A program made the position numbers and the translations under genes. Below, in pieces: positions 25,093 through 34,435 of a stretch of 60,403 nt of DNA (positions are counted from its first letter, which is position 1; the number at the start of each line of letters is the position of its first letter). The notes under the pieces are model-generated. The model had not been told where the DNA came from. It saw nothing but the letters and a program-made list of their open reading frames with translations, and did no database searches. This DNA is from JAQUGA01 sp964521105 (GTDB lineage: Bacteria > Bacteroidota > Bacteroidia > Bacteroidales > WCHB1-69), in NCBI GenBank assembly GCA_964521105.1, contig CAZFPO010000007.1, positions 1 to 60,403 on the forward strand. Direction: 5' to 3'.

Positions 25093-25922
25093 TTATTTTT
25101 TTTTCTTACGCCTATAACGTTAGGCATTTTTTTAAATTCAGTATTTTTATCCGTAGGGTATGATTTAGAAACATAACTTCCAAATTTTCCAAATGCTGTA
25201 TCTTGAGTATTAATGTAAAATGAAGCTTCGGGACCACCCTCGAGATACATTGCTGTTTTAACTTGCAATGGTTTATGAAGCATAAAATCAATCATTTCGT
25301 TGGGTGAATAGGGCGAACGAGTAAAAAACACCAATACATTATTATCTTTATCAATAGCTAAAAATGTCATACTACATTTTAAACGATTTTTAGGGCTCCA
25401 ATAAACTGCTTCACTTTTATTACTAATCAACCTAATCGACTGAATAAAACATTGATATTCGTTTTCAAAATCCTCAAATTTTTCATTTTCGAGGTCAATA
25501 ATTCGGAATATAGGTATTCCCGTTTTAGTGGGATTAAAAGCCAAAAGAGCATTAAAACCACCTTTAAAAATTGGATTATTAATATGTGCTTTATTTCTCA
25601 TAAACCCTGTTGCTTTATAACGATTTGCTAATGAGTACATGCCAGCATTTACTGCAAAAAGCAATTTTTTTTCGGCACACCATTCGGGTAAGGTTTTAAA
25701 AACAGAATCGGTTTGCGAAGCAATAATTAAATCAAAATTATAAAACGAAGGTATAATTTTTATAACGGATATTTTAGAGTCTGCAATTTTAGATTGACGT
25801 GGTCCGTTAATTACTGAATAATAAATTCCATCATCAAATTTTAACCATTTAACAGGCAATCTTTGAGCGATAGAAGAAGAGATAAATAGAAAGCTAATTA
25901 TCAAAAATTTAAATGACTTCAT
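25089..25922 (-). CDS. Secreted phosphodiester glycosidase (NAGPA/DUF2233 family)
   Basis: Secreted protein of 277 residues with a signal peptide ending at SSSIAQ. The NAGPA-like domain shows FAVNAGMYSL, MRNKAHINNP, FKGGFNALLAF, DNNVLVFFTRSPYSPNE and YLEGGPEASFYI, the metal- and substrate-binding landmarks of phosphodiester alpha-GlcNAcase homologues. The start at 25922 (MKSFKF) is chosen over an in-frame ATG at 25970 because the latter would put the -7 element (25960-25967) inside the gene. It probably trims glycans or phosphodiester groups in the envelope, coupled with the transglycosylase-like protein. Confidence 0.82.
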   Translation of the reverse strand: MKSFKFLIISFLFISSSIAQRLPVKWLKFDDGIYYSVINGPRQSKIADSKISVIKIIPSFYNFDLIIASQTDSVFKTLPEWCAEKKLLFAVNAGMYSLANRYKATGFMRNKAHINNPIFKGGFNALLAFNPTKTGIPIFRIIDLENEKFEDFENEYQCFIQSIRLISNKSEAVYWSPKNRLKCSMTFLAIDKDNNVLVFFTRSPYSPNEMIDFMLHKPLQVKTAMYLEGGPEASFYINTQDTAFGKFGSYVSKSYPTDKNTEFKKMPNVIGVRKKNK

Positions 25923-25959
25923 GTAATTATTTTGATTGATATTTAATCCAAATTTGAGA

Positions 25960-25967
25960 CAAAGATA
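25960..25967 (-). promoter_or_regulatory. -7 element (TATCTTTG on the minus strand) of the phosphodiester-glycosidase gene
   Basis: The plus strand CAAAGATA gives TATCTTTG, one of the commonest forms of the Bacteroidota -7 box, 37 bases ahead of the ATG at 25922. It supports the shorter gene start. Confidence 0.6.
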
Positions 25968-26223
25968 CAAATTTTAACACGCATTAAACACTATTTAAAA
26001 TATTTTTAAAATTCTTTTATTTATTTGATAATCCGATATTTATGTTTTATTTTTAATATAATGAACCTCCATTATTTACGACAATATTAAAATATGAATT
26101 AAACATGAACATTGTTAAACTGTAAAACACTAATAAAATAATATTTGGACTAATATTAAGCATGGAGTAAACTTTGAAATTGCAAAAATTAAGTGATTTC
26201 AATGAATTCTATGTAAATATTAT

Positions 26224-26231
26224 TAATTTTG
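26224..26231 (+). promoter_or_regulatory. -7 element (TAATTTTG) directly before the CCA-type transferase
   Basis: TAATTTTG ends 6 bases before the ATG at 26238. If it is used, transcription would begin at or within a base or two of the ATG, giving an almost leaderless message. Confidence 0.5.
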
Positions 26232-26237
26232 CAGTTG

Positions 26238-27644
26238 ATGAAAAAAGAGAATTCTCATTATTTAAGCCACCCAATTTTTTCTATCATCGGTATCTGTTCC
26301 GATGAACTTGGACTTGAATCATACGTTGTAGGTGGATTTGTTCGCGATAGTATCATGAATCGAGGAACTAATGATGTTGATATTTTAGTAATTGGTAGCG
26401 GAATTGAACTTGCCGAAGCTGTGGCAAAAAAACTTAATGTTCAAGTTCACATATTTAAAACATTTGGTACTGCAATGCTTCAATATCAAGACATTGATAT
26501 TGAATTTGTTGGAGCTCGAAAAGAGTCTTATCACTTTGATTCTCGAAAACCAGTTGTTGAAAATGGCTCACTCGATGACGACCAAAAACGAAGAGATTTT
26601 ACCATTAACGCAATGGCTATTGGCTTGGACCATAATAATTACGGAAAATTACTCGACCCATTTAATGGAATTTTTGATATTGAAAATAGAATTATTAGAA
26701 CTCCTTTAGACCCCAAAATTACTTTTTCGGACGACCCGTTAAGAATGATGCGTGCTATTAGATTTGCAACTCAGTTAAATTTTAGTATTCAAGAACAGAC
26801 ATTTGAAGGAATAAAAAGCCAATCTAAGCGAATAAAAATTATTTCGTCGGAACGAATTACCGAAGAATTAAATAAAATAATTTTGAGTAGTAAGCCATCA
26901 GTAGGTTTTAAGCTGCTTGATGAAACCGGAATTTTAGCCATTATTTTTCCAGAATTAGAAGCTCTTAAAGGAGTAGAAAATATTGAAAAATTTGGACATA
27001 AAGATAACTTCTATCATACACTGCAAGTACTCGACAACATTGCAAATGGCACGAATGATTTATGGTTACGATGGTCGGCTCTTTTGCATGATATTGGAAA
27101 ACCAGCTACAAAAAAATTTATTCAAGGCATCGGTTGGTCGTTTCATCAACACGAAATAGTAGGTTCAAAAATGATTACTTCCATATTTAATCGATTTAAA
27201 CTACCATTAAATGAAAAATTAAAGTACGTTCGTAAATTGGTTTCGCTCCACCTCCGCCCTATTGCTTTAGTTGAAGAACATGTTACCGATTCGGCAATTC
27301 GTCGCCTATTATTTGATGCTGGTGATGATATCGATGATTTGATGTTGCTTTGCGAAGCGGATGTAACGTCTAAAAACCCTGAAAAAATTAAAAAATTTTT
27401 TAAAAATTTTCAAGTTGTACGGCAAAAATTAAAAGAGATAGAAGAAAAAGACAAGCTCCGTAATTGGCAACCTCCTATTAGTGGCGAAATGATTATGGAA
27501 ACATTCGGATTACCCCCATGTAAACAAGTTGGAGTTATTAAACAACAAATATGCGATGCAATTCTCGACGGACATATAAATAATAATTTTCAAGAAGCGT
27601 TTGATTACATGATATCAATTTACTCGAATAATGAAAAAAAATAG
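26238..27644 (+). CDS. tRNA CCA-adding enzyme / poly(A) polymerase-type nucleotidyltransferase with HD domain
   Basis: Protein of 468 residues. The nucleotidyltransferase head has VVGGFVRDSIMNRGTNDVDILVIG (GG plus DxD) and RRDFTINAMAIGLD. Neck and body follow (DPLRMMRAIRFATQLNF), then an HD domain with HTLQVLDNI and WSALLHDIGKPAT. This is the class II layout used for repair or addition of tRNA 3'-CCA ends in Bacteroidota; poly(A) polymerase activity cannot be excluded. I chose ATG 26238 over a TTG nine bases upstream, since the TTG overlaps the -7 element. Confidence 0.9.
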   Translation: MKKENSHYLSHPIFSIIGICSDELGLESYVVGGFVRDSIMNRGTNDVDILVIGSGIELAEAVAKKLNVQVHIFKTFGTAMLQYQDIDIEFVGARKESYHFDSRKPVVENGSLDDDQKRRDFTINAMAIGLDHNNYGKLLDPFNGIFDIENRIIRTPLDPKITFSDDPLRMMRAIRFATQLNFSIQEQTFEGIKSQSKRIKIISSERITEELNKIILSSKPSVGFKLLDETGILAIIFPELEALKGVENIEKFGHKDNFYHTLQVLDNIANGTNDLWLRWSALLHDIGKPATKKFIQGIGWSFHQHEIVGSKMITSIFNRFKLPLNEKLKYVRKLVSLHLRPIALVEEHVTDSAIRRLLFDAGDDIDDLMLLCEADVTSKNPEKIKKFFKNFQVVRQKLKEIEEKDKLRNWQPPISGEMIMETFGLPPCKQVGVIKQQICDAILDGHINNNFQEAFDYMISIYSNNEKK

Positions 27645-27706
27645 ATTTATTTGCTGCAAAATTTAATTATTCATACTTATTTCTTAATTTTATAAAAATT
27701 TCAAGT

Positions 27707-28843
27707 ATGTGTTTCGTATTTTTTTCAATTAAATCAATTCCATTAAAGATAATCAACGTAGCCATACTTTTTTTAGTTTTTTCATTTTTCAGTTTCAGTC
27801 AAAAAACATTTTCCCCTGTTTTTGATAAAAATGAATATCTAGAACTAATGAAAATTTCGTCGCAACAATACGATTCAACCTATCGACCTAATGGAATTCC
27901 AAAACCCGAAAAGTTTAAATTATATTATCGTTCGGCAGAAATAGGATTTTCAAATTTATGGGATTTATGGCTAAGCGACGATTCCTCGGCTGTTATAAGT
28001 ATTAGAGGAACAATTGGCACTTCAAAATCGTGGTTATCAAATTTATATTCTGCTATGTTGCCTGCCCAAGGAGCTGTATTATTACCAAATCATTCTACTG
28101 AAACCTCATACAAGCTGGCAAGCGATAAAAAAGCATCAGTTCATTCAGGATGGCTTTTTAGCATGTTAATTCTTGCCGAAGAAATTGTTCCAAAGCTTAT
28201 CGGAATTAGTAAATTGGGATACCAAAAAGTATTTATTTTCGGACATAGTCAAGGTGGAGGAATAGCCTTTTTACTTCGTTCGTACTTAGAATACATCAAA
28301 GAGTCAGAACCTTTGTTAAAAAATTTCAAATACAAAACCTATTGCAGTGCAGCCCCAAAACCAGGAAACTTGTATTATGCTTATGATTATGAATGGCTAA
28401 CTCGTGATGGGTCGGCTTACAACGTTGTTAATGTTGCAGACTGGGTTCCCGAAGTCCCTTTTAGTATTCAAACCACTCGAGATTTTAACGAAGTGAATCC
28501 TTTCACAAATATTAAAAAGGAATTACGAGAGCTTCCTTTTCCGTATAGTATGGTGTTAATTTCGTATTATAACAAAATTGATAAGTCGTCAAAAAAAGCA
28601 TCAAAAAAACAGCTCAACGTTTTAGGTAAAAAAACAGCAAGCATAATCCATCGACAACTAAAAGGATTTGAAGCACCTCCTACTTATTTTTCTTCATCAA
28701 ACTATTGCCGAACAGGCAACTCAATTATTTTAAAAGGCGACTCATTATATTACGAACGATTTGCTGCAAAACCTGGAAAGTACTTTACCCATCATAGTTT
28801 TAGTGCGTACTATTACTTATTAAATATTGCATATCCAAACTAA
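27707..28843 (+). CDS. Secreted class 3 lipase-like hydrolase
   Basis: Alpha/beta-hydrolase of 378 residues with a signal peptide ending near FSFSQ (~34). The nucleophile elbow is IFGHSQGGGIAFLL (Ser ~ residue 183), preceded by AVISIRGTIGTSKSW (oxyanion-loop region) and VHSGWLFSM. A catalytic Asp is plausible in VVNVADWVPEVP and His in the C-terminal THHSF. This is the fungal lipase/class 3 pattern. Substrate (lipid or other ester) is not determined. The nitroreductase gene follows 11 bases downstream, so the two may share an mRNA. Confidence 0.78.
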   Translation: MCFVFFSIKSIPLKIINVAILFLVFSFFSFSQKTFSPVFDKNEYLELMKISSQQYDSTYRPNGIPKPEKFKLYYRSAEIGFSNLWDLWLSDDSSAVISIRGTIGTSKSWLSNLYSAMLPAQGAVLLPNHSTETSYKLASDKKASVHSGWLFSMLILAEEIVPKLIGISKLGYQKVFIFGHSQGGGIAFLLRSYLEYIKESEPLLKNFKYKTYCSAAPKPGNLYYAYDYEWLTRDGSAYNVVNVADWVPEVPFSIQTTRDFNEVNPFTNIKKELRELPFPYSMVLISYYNKIDKSSKKASKKQLNVLGKKTASIIHRQLKGFEAPPTYFSSSNYCRTGNSIILKGDSLYYERFAAKPGKYFTHHSFSAYYYLLNIAYPN

Positions 28844-28854
28844 ATATAAACATC

Positions 28855-29490
28855 ATGAAACGATTTTTCTTACTTATTTTAGTTCTTACTTTTATTCCAT
28901 TTGTTGTAGATTCACAAACAAACATCAAGCTGCCAAAGCCAAAAACCGATGGTGGAATGCCATTAATGGAAGCGTTATCTAAACGTCAGTCCCTTCGCAA
29001 TTTTGACTCAACAAAATCAATGAGTCTTGAAACCTTGTCCAATTTACTTTGGGCAGCAAACGGAATTAATCGCCCAGAATCGGGCAAACGAACGGCTCCA
29101 TCAGCTGTTAATTGGCAAGAAATTGAAATTTTTGTTGCTTTAAAATCGGGTATTTACTTTTTCAATCACAAAACGAATGAATTAGAAGTAATATCGCAAG
29201 GTGATTATCGAAAAGATATGGGAAAACAAAATTTTGTTGGAGACGCATCGGTAGTATTAATTTTTGTATCTAACCACGATAAAATGGAAGGTGCAAGCGA
29301 AAAAGCAATGGAGTTTTATGGAGCAACTGATTGTGGCAACGTAAGCCAAAATGTGTATCTATTTTGTGCTTCGGAAAATTTAGCTACTGTGGTTTTAGGA
29401 ATGATTGACCGCGAAAAAATATCTAAATTATTAAAACTTAAGGATTCTCAAAAAGTAATTTTAACACAACCAGTGGGTTATTCAAAATAG
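28855..29490 (+). CDS. Exported SagB-type nitroreductase-family protein
   Basis: Nitroreductase-fold protein of 211 residues with an N-terminal signal peptide (~1-20, ending VVDSQ). Family marks are LSKRQSLRNFD (FMN phosphate contacts), LLWAANGINRPESGKRTAPSAVNWQ, and DCGNVSQNVYLFCASENLATVVLGMID. FMN-dependent oxidoreductases of this type usually act in the cytoplasm, so an exported form is unusual but common in Bacteroidota. Substrate unknown. Confidence 0.82.
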   Translation: MKRFFLLILVLTFIPFVVDSQTNIKLPKPKTDGGMPLMEALSKRQSLRNFDSTKSMSLETLSNLLWAANGINRPESGKRTAPSAVNWQEIEIFVALKSGIYFFNHKTNELEVISQGDYRKDMGKQNFVGDASVVLIFVSNHDKMEGASEKAMEFYGATDCGNVSQNVYLFCASENLATVVLGMIDREKISKLLKLKDSQKVILTQPVGYSK

Positions 29491-29567
29491 ATTATTGAGA
29501 TATTTTAACTCAGGAAGTTGATATTTATTGAAATTAAGTTCATATAAATAATTTTATTAAAAAAACA

Positions 29568-31715
29568 ATGCTAGATTTTTTCTCACAGTTTTCATCTGAA
29601 TTTTCATTACCACTTAAAAATCCTGTACTAATTTTTGCATTGGTTTTAATGATTATTTTATTAACTCCTATTTTGCTTAAAAAATTAAATGTTCCTTCCA
29701 TTGTTGGATTAATTATATCAGGAGTAATTATTGGTCCTTTCGGATTTCACGTACTTGAACAAAATGCAGCGGTTGAACTTTTCTCAACAATTGGACTCCT
29801 ATATATTATGTTTATTGCCGGCTTAGACCTTGATTTATCGCAATTTAAATCGTATAAATACAAAAGTTTAGTGTTTGGATTTTTTACATTTATTTTTCCA
29901 TTTAGCATTGGTTTCCCTGTTTGTCATTATTTATTAGGTTTAAGCTTTAATGCTAGTATTTTAACTGCCTCAATGTTTTCAACTCACACCTTAGTTTCGT
30001 ATCCAATTATTAGCAAATTAGGAATAACAAAAAATCAGGCAGTAGCCATTACAATTGGTGGTACAATTATTACCGACACTGCGGTATTACTTATCCTTGC
30101 CATTGTATTAAATAATCACATTGGAAATTTAAACGAAGCCTTTTGGCTTAGAATGTCGATGTCGATTATAATTTTTGTAGGAATAATGTTTTTCATTATC
30201 CCAAAAATTTCTAAATGGTTTTTTCAAAAACTAGAAAGCGAAAAGCATTCACATTACATTTATGTGTTATCGGTGGTTTTCTTCTCAGCGTTTTTATCAC
30301 AAGTTGCTGGATTAGAACCAATTATTGGTGCCTTTATTGCTGGTTTAGCATTAAACAAATTAATACCACAGTCATCTGCATTGATGAATCGAATAGAATT
30401 TATAGGGAATTCTCTTTTTATACCTTTCTTTTTAATTAGTGTAGGTATGGTAATCGATATTACAGTAGTTTTTGAAGGACCATACGCCATTATAATGGCA
30501 ATTGTTTTATCGGCTGTAGCCTTATTAGGAAAATGGCTTGCTGCATTAATAACTCAACTAATTTTTAAATATTCTTCGTACCAGCGAATGTTAATTTTTG
30601 GTTTAAGTAGTTCGCATGCTGCCGCAACATTAGCAGTAATTTTAGTAGGATATAACTACAATATTTTAGATATAAATGTTTTAAATGGCACCATAATTTT
30701 AATTCTTATAACATGTGTTGTTTCTTCATTTGCCACTCAAAAGGCGAGTAAAAAAATAATTATTCATTCTAATGACGATAATATTAACGAAATTGTTGAA
30801 TACAAAGTTGGTGAACATCTGATGATTCCATACACAGATAATAGTAATTTTGATAAACTACTTAATTTTGCTATGCTTACAAAGTCGAAAAAATCGCCTT
30901 TTCCCATTTCAATTTTATCAATAGTTCCAAATGATGACGAATCTGAAACTAACATTTTAAAAGCAAAAATGAGTTTCGAGAAAATAACTTCTCAAGCATC
31001 GGCTCAAGAAGTTAAGGTTAACTTTATAGCCGCAATTGACCATAATCCAGTTGGGGGTATTGTACGAACATCGCGTGAAATAATGGCAGATATAATTTTT
31101 ATCGACTGGAGTGAAAAAGTTGGTGTTGTTGATTACATTCTAGGTGAAAAAACAGCAGCAATTTTAAAAAATAGTGAAAAAACAATTTTTTTAACAACAA
31201 TTACAAAACCATTAGTTTCACACAATAAAATTGTTTTATTTATTCCTCCATTGTCCGAAATTGAACACGGCTTTTTATTATTGATGGAAAAAAACACAAA
31301 AATTGCGAATGAATTATCAATTCCATTGGTTGTTTTTTGTAACGAAAAAACCAAAAATACATTAAAATCTATGTTTTCAAAAAATCGCTGGCACGCTACA
31401 GTTAAATACGAAAATTTTGAAGATTGGGAAGACTTTTTAGTACTATCTAAATTTATTGATGAAACCGATTTAATAATTTTAGTTTCTTCGCGTAGAGGAG
31501 CCGTTTCATATTTTCAACAAGTGGAAACCATACCCACTAAAATACGAAAATATTATCCCGAAAATAACCTTATTATTTGCTTTCCTAAATTATTATCAAA
31601 ACAAGAGCTCACTCATATTGGAAATGTTGATTTAAGCACTCCAGGTGTTATTAATACTGGTATTGAAACGATTCAGAAGATTGGTAAAGGAATTGAGGAT
31701 TTACTTAAAAAATAA
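29568..31715 (+). CDS. CPA2-family cation:proton antiporter with C-terminal universal-stress-like domain
   Basis: Inner-membrane transporter of 715 residues with about 12 hydrophobic segments in the first ~390 (VPSIVGLIISGVIIGPFGF, LYIMFIAGLDLDLSQF, TIIITDTAVLLILA-like, GLEPIIGAFIAGLALN). The TD pair and GLEPIIGAFIAGLALN are landmarks of Kef/NapA-type exchangers. A cytoplasmic region of ~320 residues follows and resembles tandem universal-stress/Rossmann-like domains rather than a KTN domain. It exchanges K+ or Na+ for H+; the ion is not determined. Confidence 0.85.
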   Translation: MLDFFSQFSSEFSLPLKNPVLIFALVLMIILLTPILLKKLNVPSIVGLIISGVIIGPFGFHVLEQNAAVELFSTIGLLYIMFIAGLDLDLSQFKSYKYKSLVFGFFTFIFPFSIGFPVCHYLLGLSFNASILTASMFSTHTLVSYPIISKLGITKNQAVAITIGGTIITDTAVLLILAIVLNNHIGNLNEAFWLRMSMSIIIFVGIMFFIIPKISKWFFQKLESEKHSHYIYVLSVVFFSAFLSQVAGLEPIIGAFIAGLALNKLIPQSSALMNRIEFIGNSLFIPFFLISVGMVIDITVVFEGPYAIIMAIVLSAVALLGKWLAALITQLIFKYSSYQRMLIFGLSSSHAAATLAVILVGYNYNILDINVLNGTIILILITCVVSSFATQKASKKIIIHSNDDNINEIVEYKVGEHLMIPYTDNSNFDKLLNFAMLTKSKKSPFPISILSIVPNDDESETNILKAKMSFEKITSQASAQEVKVNFIAAIDHNPVGGIVRTSREIMADIIFIDWSEKVGVVDYILGEKTAAILKNSEKTIFLTTITKPLVSHNKIVLFIPPLSEIEHGFLLLMEKNTKIANELSIPLVVFCNEKTKNTLKSMFSKNRWHATVKYENFEDWEDFLVLSKFIDETDLIILVSSRRGAVSYFQQVETIPTKIRKYYPENNLIICFPKLLSKQELTHIGNVDLSTPGVINTGIETIQKIGKGIEDLLKK

Positions 31716-31754
31716 ACAGTTTAACCCCAATTAATCATTAAACATCATTCAATA

Positions 31755-32420
31755 TTATTTCATCTTTTTTGAATCATTTTTCTTTTCAAGCATTGGAACA
31801 AACCTAAACGAGCCATTGTCCTTTTTTAAAATTTCTGTTTCTGATATTTTTTCAAGAGTAACCATCTGTTGAATATCGTCTCCTACAGGAATCACCATAA
31901 TTCCACCAACTTTTAATTGAGATATCAATGCTTCGGGTACAAATGGAGCACCACATGTAACAATAATTTTATCAAACGGAGCAAAAGTTGGCAAACCTAA
32001 ATATCCATCGCCAAAAAAAGTTTGAATTCGATAATTTAATTGAGCAAAAAATTGTTTTGATTTTACATAAAGTTCTTTTTGACGTTCGATGGAGAAAACT
32101 TTTGCCCCCATTAAAAACAAAATAGATGCTTGATAACCTGAACCAGTACCTATTTCTAATACCTTATCTCCTTTTTTAATATTTAATAATTGTGTTTGAA
32201 AAGCAACGGTAAATGGCTGTGATATTGTTTGCCCAGCAGCAATTGGAAATGCTTTGTCTTGATATGCAAATTCAACAAATGATGAATCCATAAAGTAATG
32301 ACGTGGAAGTTTTTCCATTGCTTCAATAACAAGTGTGTCTGTAATTCCTTTGAGTTTAATTTCTTCCACTAACTTTTTTCGTAACCCTTTGTGTTTGAAC
32401 GAATCGGCAAATTGTAGCAT
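31755..32420 (-). CDS. pcm: Protein-L-isoaspartate O-methyltransferase
   Basis: SAM-dependent methyltransferase of 221 residues that repairs L-isoaspartyl residues in damaged proteins. It has the diagnostic sequence IAAGQTISQPFTVAFQ (~60-75), SAM-binding VLEIGTGSGYQASIL (~87-101), and the later motif DKIIVTCGAPFVPEAL. Length is normal for the family. It is monocistronic and divergent from the Gfo/Idh/MocA gene, with 73 bases between the two starts. Confidence 0.9.
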   Translation of the reverse strand: MLQFADSFKHKGLRKKLVEEIKLKGITDTLVIEAMEKLPRHYFMDSSFVEFAYQDKAFPIAAGQTISQPFTVAFQTQLLNIKKGDKVLEIGTGSGYQASILFLMGAKVFSIERQKELYVKSKQFFAQLNYRIQTFFGDGYLGLPTFAPFDKIIVTCGAPFVPEALISQLKVGGIMVIPVGDDIQQMVTLEKISETEILKKDNGSFRFVPMLEKKNDSKKMK

Positions 32421-32493
32421 TTTAAATTTGATTATGTGAGAAAAAATATTTTCTTTTGCAAAAGTAACAAATGTAAAATCATTTTCAACAACT

Positions 32494-33462
32494 ATGATAA
32501 CTATTGGAGTTTTAGGAGCTGGACATTTAGGAAAAATACATTTAAAATGTATTAAAGAGAGTGAATATTTTGATTTAATAGGATTTTACGACCCCGATAT
32601 TAATTTATCCAATGAAGTACATTCTGAATTAGGTATTCGACGATTTGAAACTGCCGAAGAATTAATGGATAATGTACAAATTGTCGACATAGTTACACCA
32701 ACAGTTGCTCATTTTGATTTAGCCGAAAAAGCTATTAAAAAAAGCAAACATGTATTTATCGAAAAACCAATTGTAGCTACACCTCTTGAAGCTCGCAAAT
32801 TAGTTTCCCTTGCCATCGAAGCGGCTGTAAAAGTTCAAGTTGGTCATGTTGAGCGATTTAATCCAGCATTTTTAGCCGCTAAACCTTATATTAATAATCC
32901 AAAATTTATTGAAACTCATCGGCTTGCAATGTTTAACCCACGCGGCACTGATGTTCCGGTAGTATTAGATTTGATGATTCACGATATTGATATTATTTTA
33001 AGCGTTGTTAAATCGGGAATTAAACGAATTAGTGCCAATGGTGTGGCGATTGTTTGTGATACACCCGACATTGCTAATGCTCGCATTGAATTTGACAATG
33101 GTTGTGTTGCAAACCTAACTGCAAGCAGAATATCAATGAAAAACATGCGAAAAAGTCGTTTTTTCCAAAACGACGCATATATTTCGGTGGATTATCTTGA
33201 CAAAAAATCGGAAATTATCCGTATGAAAGATGTTGATCCAAATCAGGACGACCCTTTTGCAATGGTTTTAAACCTTGGAAACAAAGGACAAAAACAAATT
33301 TATTTTCAAACACCCGAAATAAAATTAAGTAATGCCATTAAAACCGAGCTCGAAACGTTTGCTTTGTGTATCATAAATAACACCTCCCCTTTGGTTACGC
33401 TACAAGATGGTTGTAATGCTATCGAAGTAGCATACCAAATTATTGAAAAAATTGAAAAATAA
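32494..33462 (+). CDS. Gfo/Idh/MocA-family oxidoreductase
   Basis: NAD(P)-dependent oxidoreductase of 322 residues. The Rossmann motif VLGAGHLGKIH is at residues 5-15, and the family signature HVFIEKPIVATPLEAR (with EKP) is near residue 90. The region LMIHDIDIILSVVKSG contains the MIHD..D substrate-site motif. Enzymes of this family oxidise or reduce sugars and inositols; the MIHDIDI type is common near lipid A and polysaccharide genes. It may lead a set with the lipoprotein (33528) and sugar transferase (34436). Confidence 0.87.
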   Translation: MITIGVLGAGHLGKIHLKCIKESEYFDLIGFYDPDINLSNEVHSELGIRRFETAEELMDNVQIVDIVTPTVAHFDLAEKAIKKSKHVFIEKPIVATPLEARKLVSLAIEAAVKVQVGHVERFNPAFLAAKPYINNPKFIETHRLAMFNPRGTDVPVVLDLMIHDIDIILSVVKSGIKRISANGVAIVCDTPDIANARIEFDNGCVANLTASRISMKNMRKSRFFQNDAYISVDYLDKKSEIIRMKDVDPNQDDPFAMVLNLGNKGQKQIYFQTPEIKLSNAIKTELETFALCIINNTSPLVTLQDGCNAIEVAYQIIEKIEK

Positions 33463-33527
33463 TTTCATTAGTTTGAAATAAAATACAATAACAATCGTTA
33501 GTCAATAAACTTATTTTGCAAGCCATT

Positions 33528-34430
33528 ATGTCAAAATTTTACAATATCTTTCTATTCATTTCCTTATCTCTTCTTATTTTTTTAAATTCTTGTGAAATAA
33601 TTAATCCTGATGAAAAAGCACCTGCATTTATAAAAGTTGACTCGGTAAAATTAGTAACCGATTACAGTGCCGAGGGAAGTAGTTCTCATAATATTGTTGA
33701 TATCTGGCATTATGTAAACGGAGAAATTTTAGGAGCATTTAATTATCCATCTCGAATCCCAAGCTTAATTACAGGAAATGTAATTTTAAATACACAAGCT
33801 GGAATTAAATTAAATGGTGTGTCCGACACTCGGGTTCCGTATCCTTTTTATAAATCATACATCGATACAGTAATTCTTACACCTGGAAACATACTCGAGG
33901 TTTATCCTGTTTTTTACTACGACCCTTCTGCTCAATTTTCGTGGATTGAAGATTTTGAAGCAGCCGGCATTTCACTCGAAAAAACCTTAATTAGCGATAC
34001 AACCATTAACGAAGTGTCAAATGCTGATGAAATTTTTAGAAATACTCAGGATTTAAGCGAAATTAATCGCTACTCGGGCTTAGTTCATTTAAAAGGAGAT
34101 GTTGAAACATTCGATATTCAAACTATTGATAAATTTGTTTTGCCTAAAAATGGGAATTATGTTTTCTTAGAACTAAATTATAAAGTTTCCACCAATGTTG
34201 TTGTTGGTTTAATTGCAAATTATTCGAGTTCAATAAAAAAATATCCAATTGTAATTTTAAATCCAACAACTACATGGAAAAAAATATACATCAATTTAAC
34301 CTTGGTTGTTAGTCGCGAAACTACCGCTCAAAACTTTCAAGTGTATTTTACAGGCACTAAAGATGCAAACCACTCAGAAGACAAACTATATTTTGACAAC
34401 ATTAAACTAATACACAACCGCATTCAATAA
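33528..34430 (+). CDS. Hypothetical lipoprotein
   Basis: Lipoprotein of 300 residues with lipobox IFLNSC followed by EIINPDEKAP. The body is beta-rich. The C-terminal ~170 residues (FSWIEDFEAAGISLEKTLI, RYSGLVHLKGDVETFDIQ, NYVFLELNYKVSTNVVVGL, KLYFDNIKLIH) resemble carbohydrate-binding-like jelly-roll domains, in which a final FDNI-type strand is frequent. ATG 33528 gives the signal peptide; a TTG 12 bases earlier is less likely. It ends 5 bases before the sugar transferase, with which it is probably cotranscribed. Confidence 0.7.
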   Translation: MSKFYNIFLFISLSLLIFLNSCEIINPDEKAPAFIKVDSVKLVTDYSAEGSSSHNIVDIWHYVNGEILGAFNYPSRIPSLITGNVILNTQAGIKLNGVSDTRVPYPFYKSYIDTVILTPGNILEVYPVFYYDPSAQFSWIEDFEAAGISLEKTLISDTTINEVSNADEIFRNTQDLSEINRYSGLVHLKGDVETFDIQTIDKFVLPKNGNYVFLELNYKVSTNVVVGLIANYSSSIKKYPIVILNPTTTWKKIYINLTLVVSRETTAQNFQVYFTGTKDANHSEDKLYFDNIKLIHNRIQ

Positions 34431-34435
34431 TATTT

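Larger units (their letters stand above)
25923..26237. other. Divergent intergenic region
   Basis: About 315 AT-rich bases between the phosphodiester glycosidase and the CCA-type transferase. The two -7 elements at 25960-25967 (leftward) and 26224-26231 (rightward) are the only sites I can support. I see no gene or RNA in it. Confidence 0.6.
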
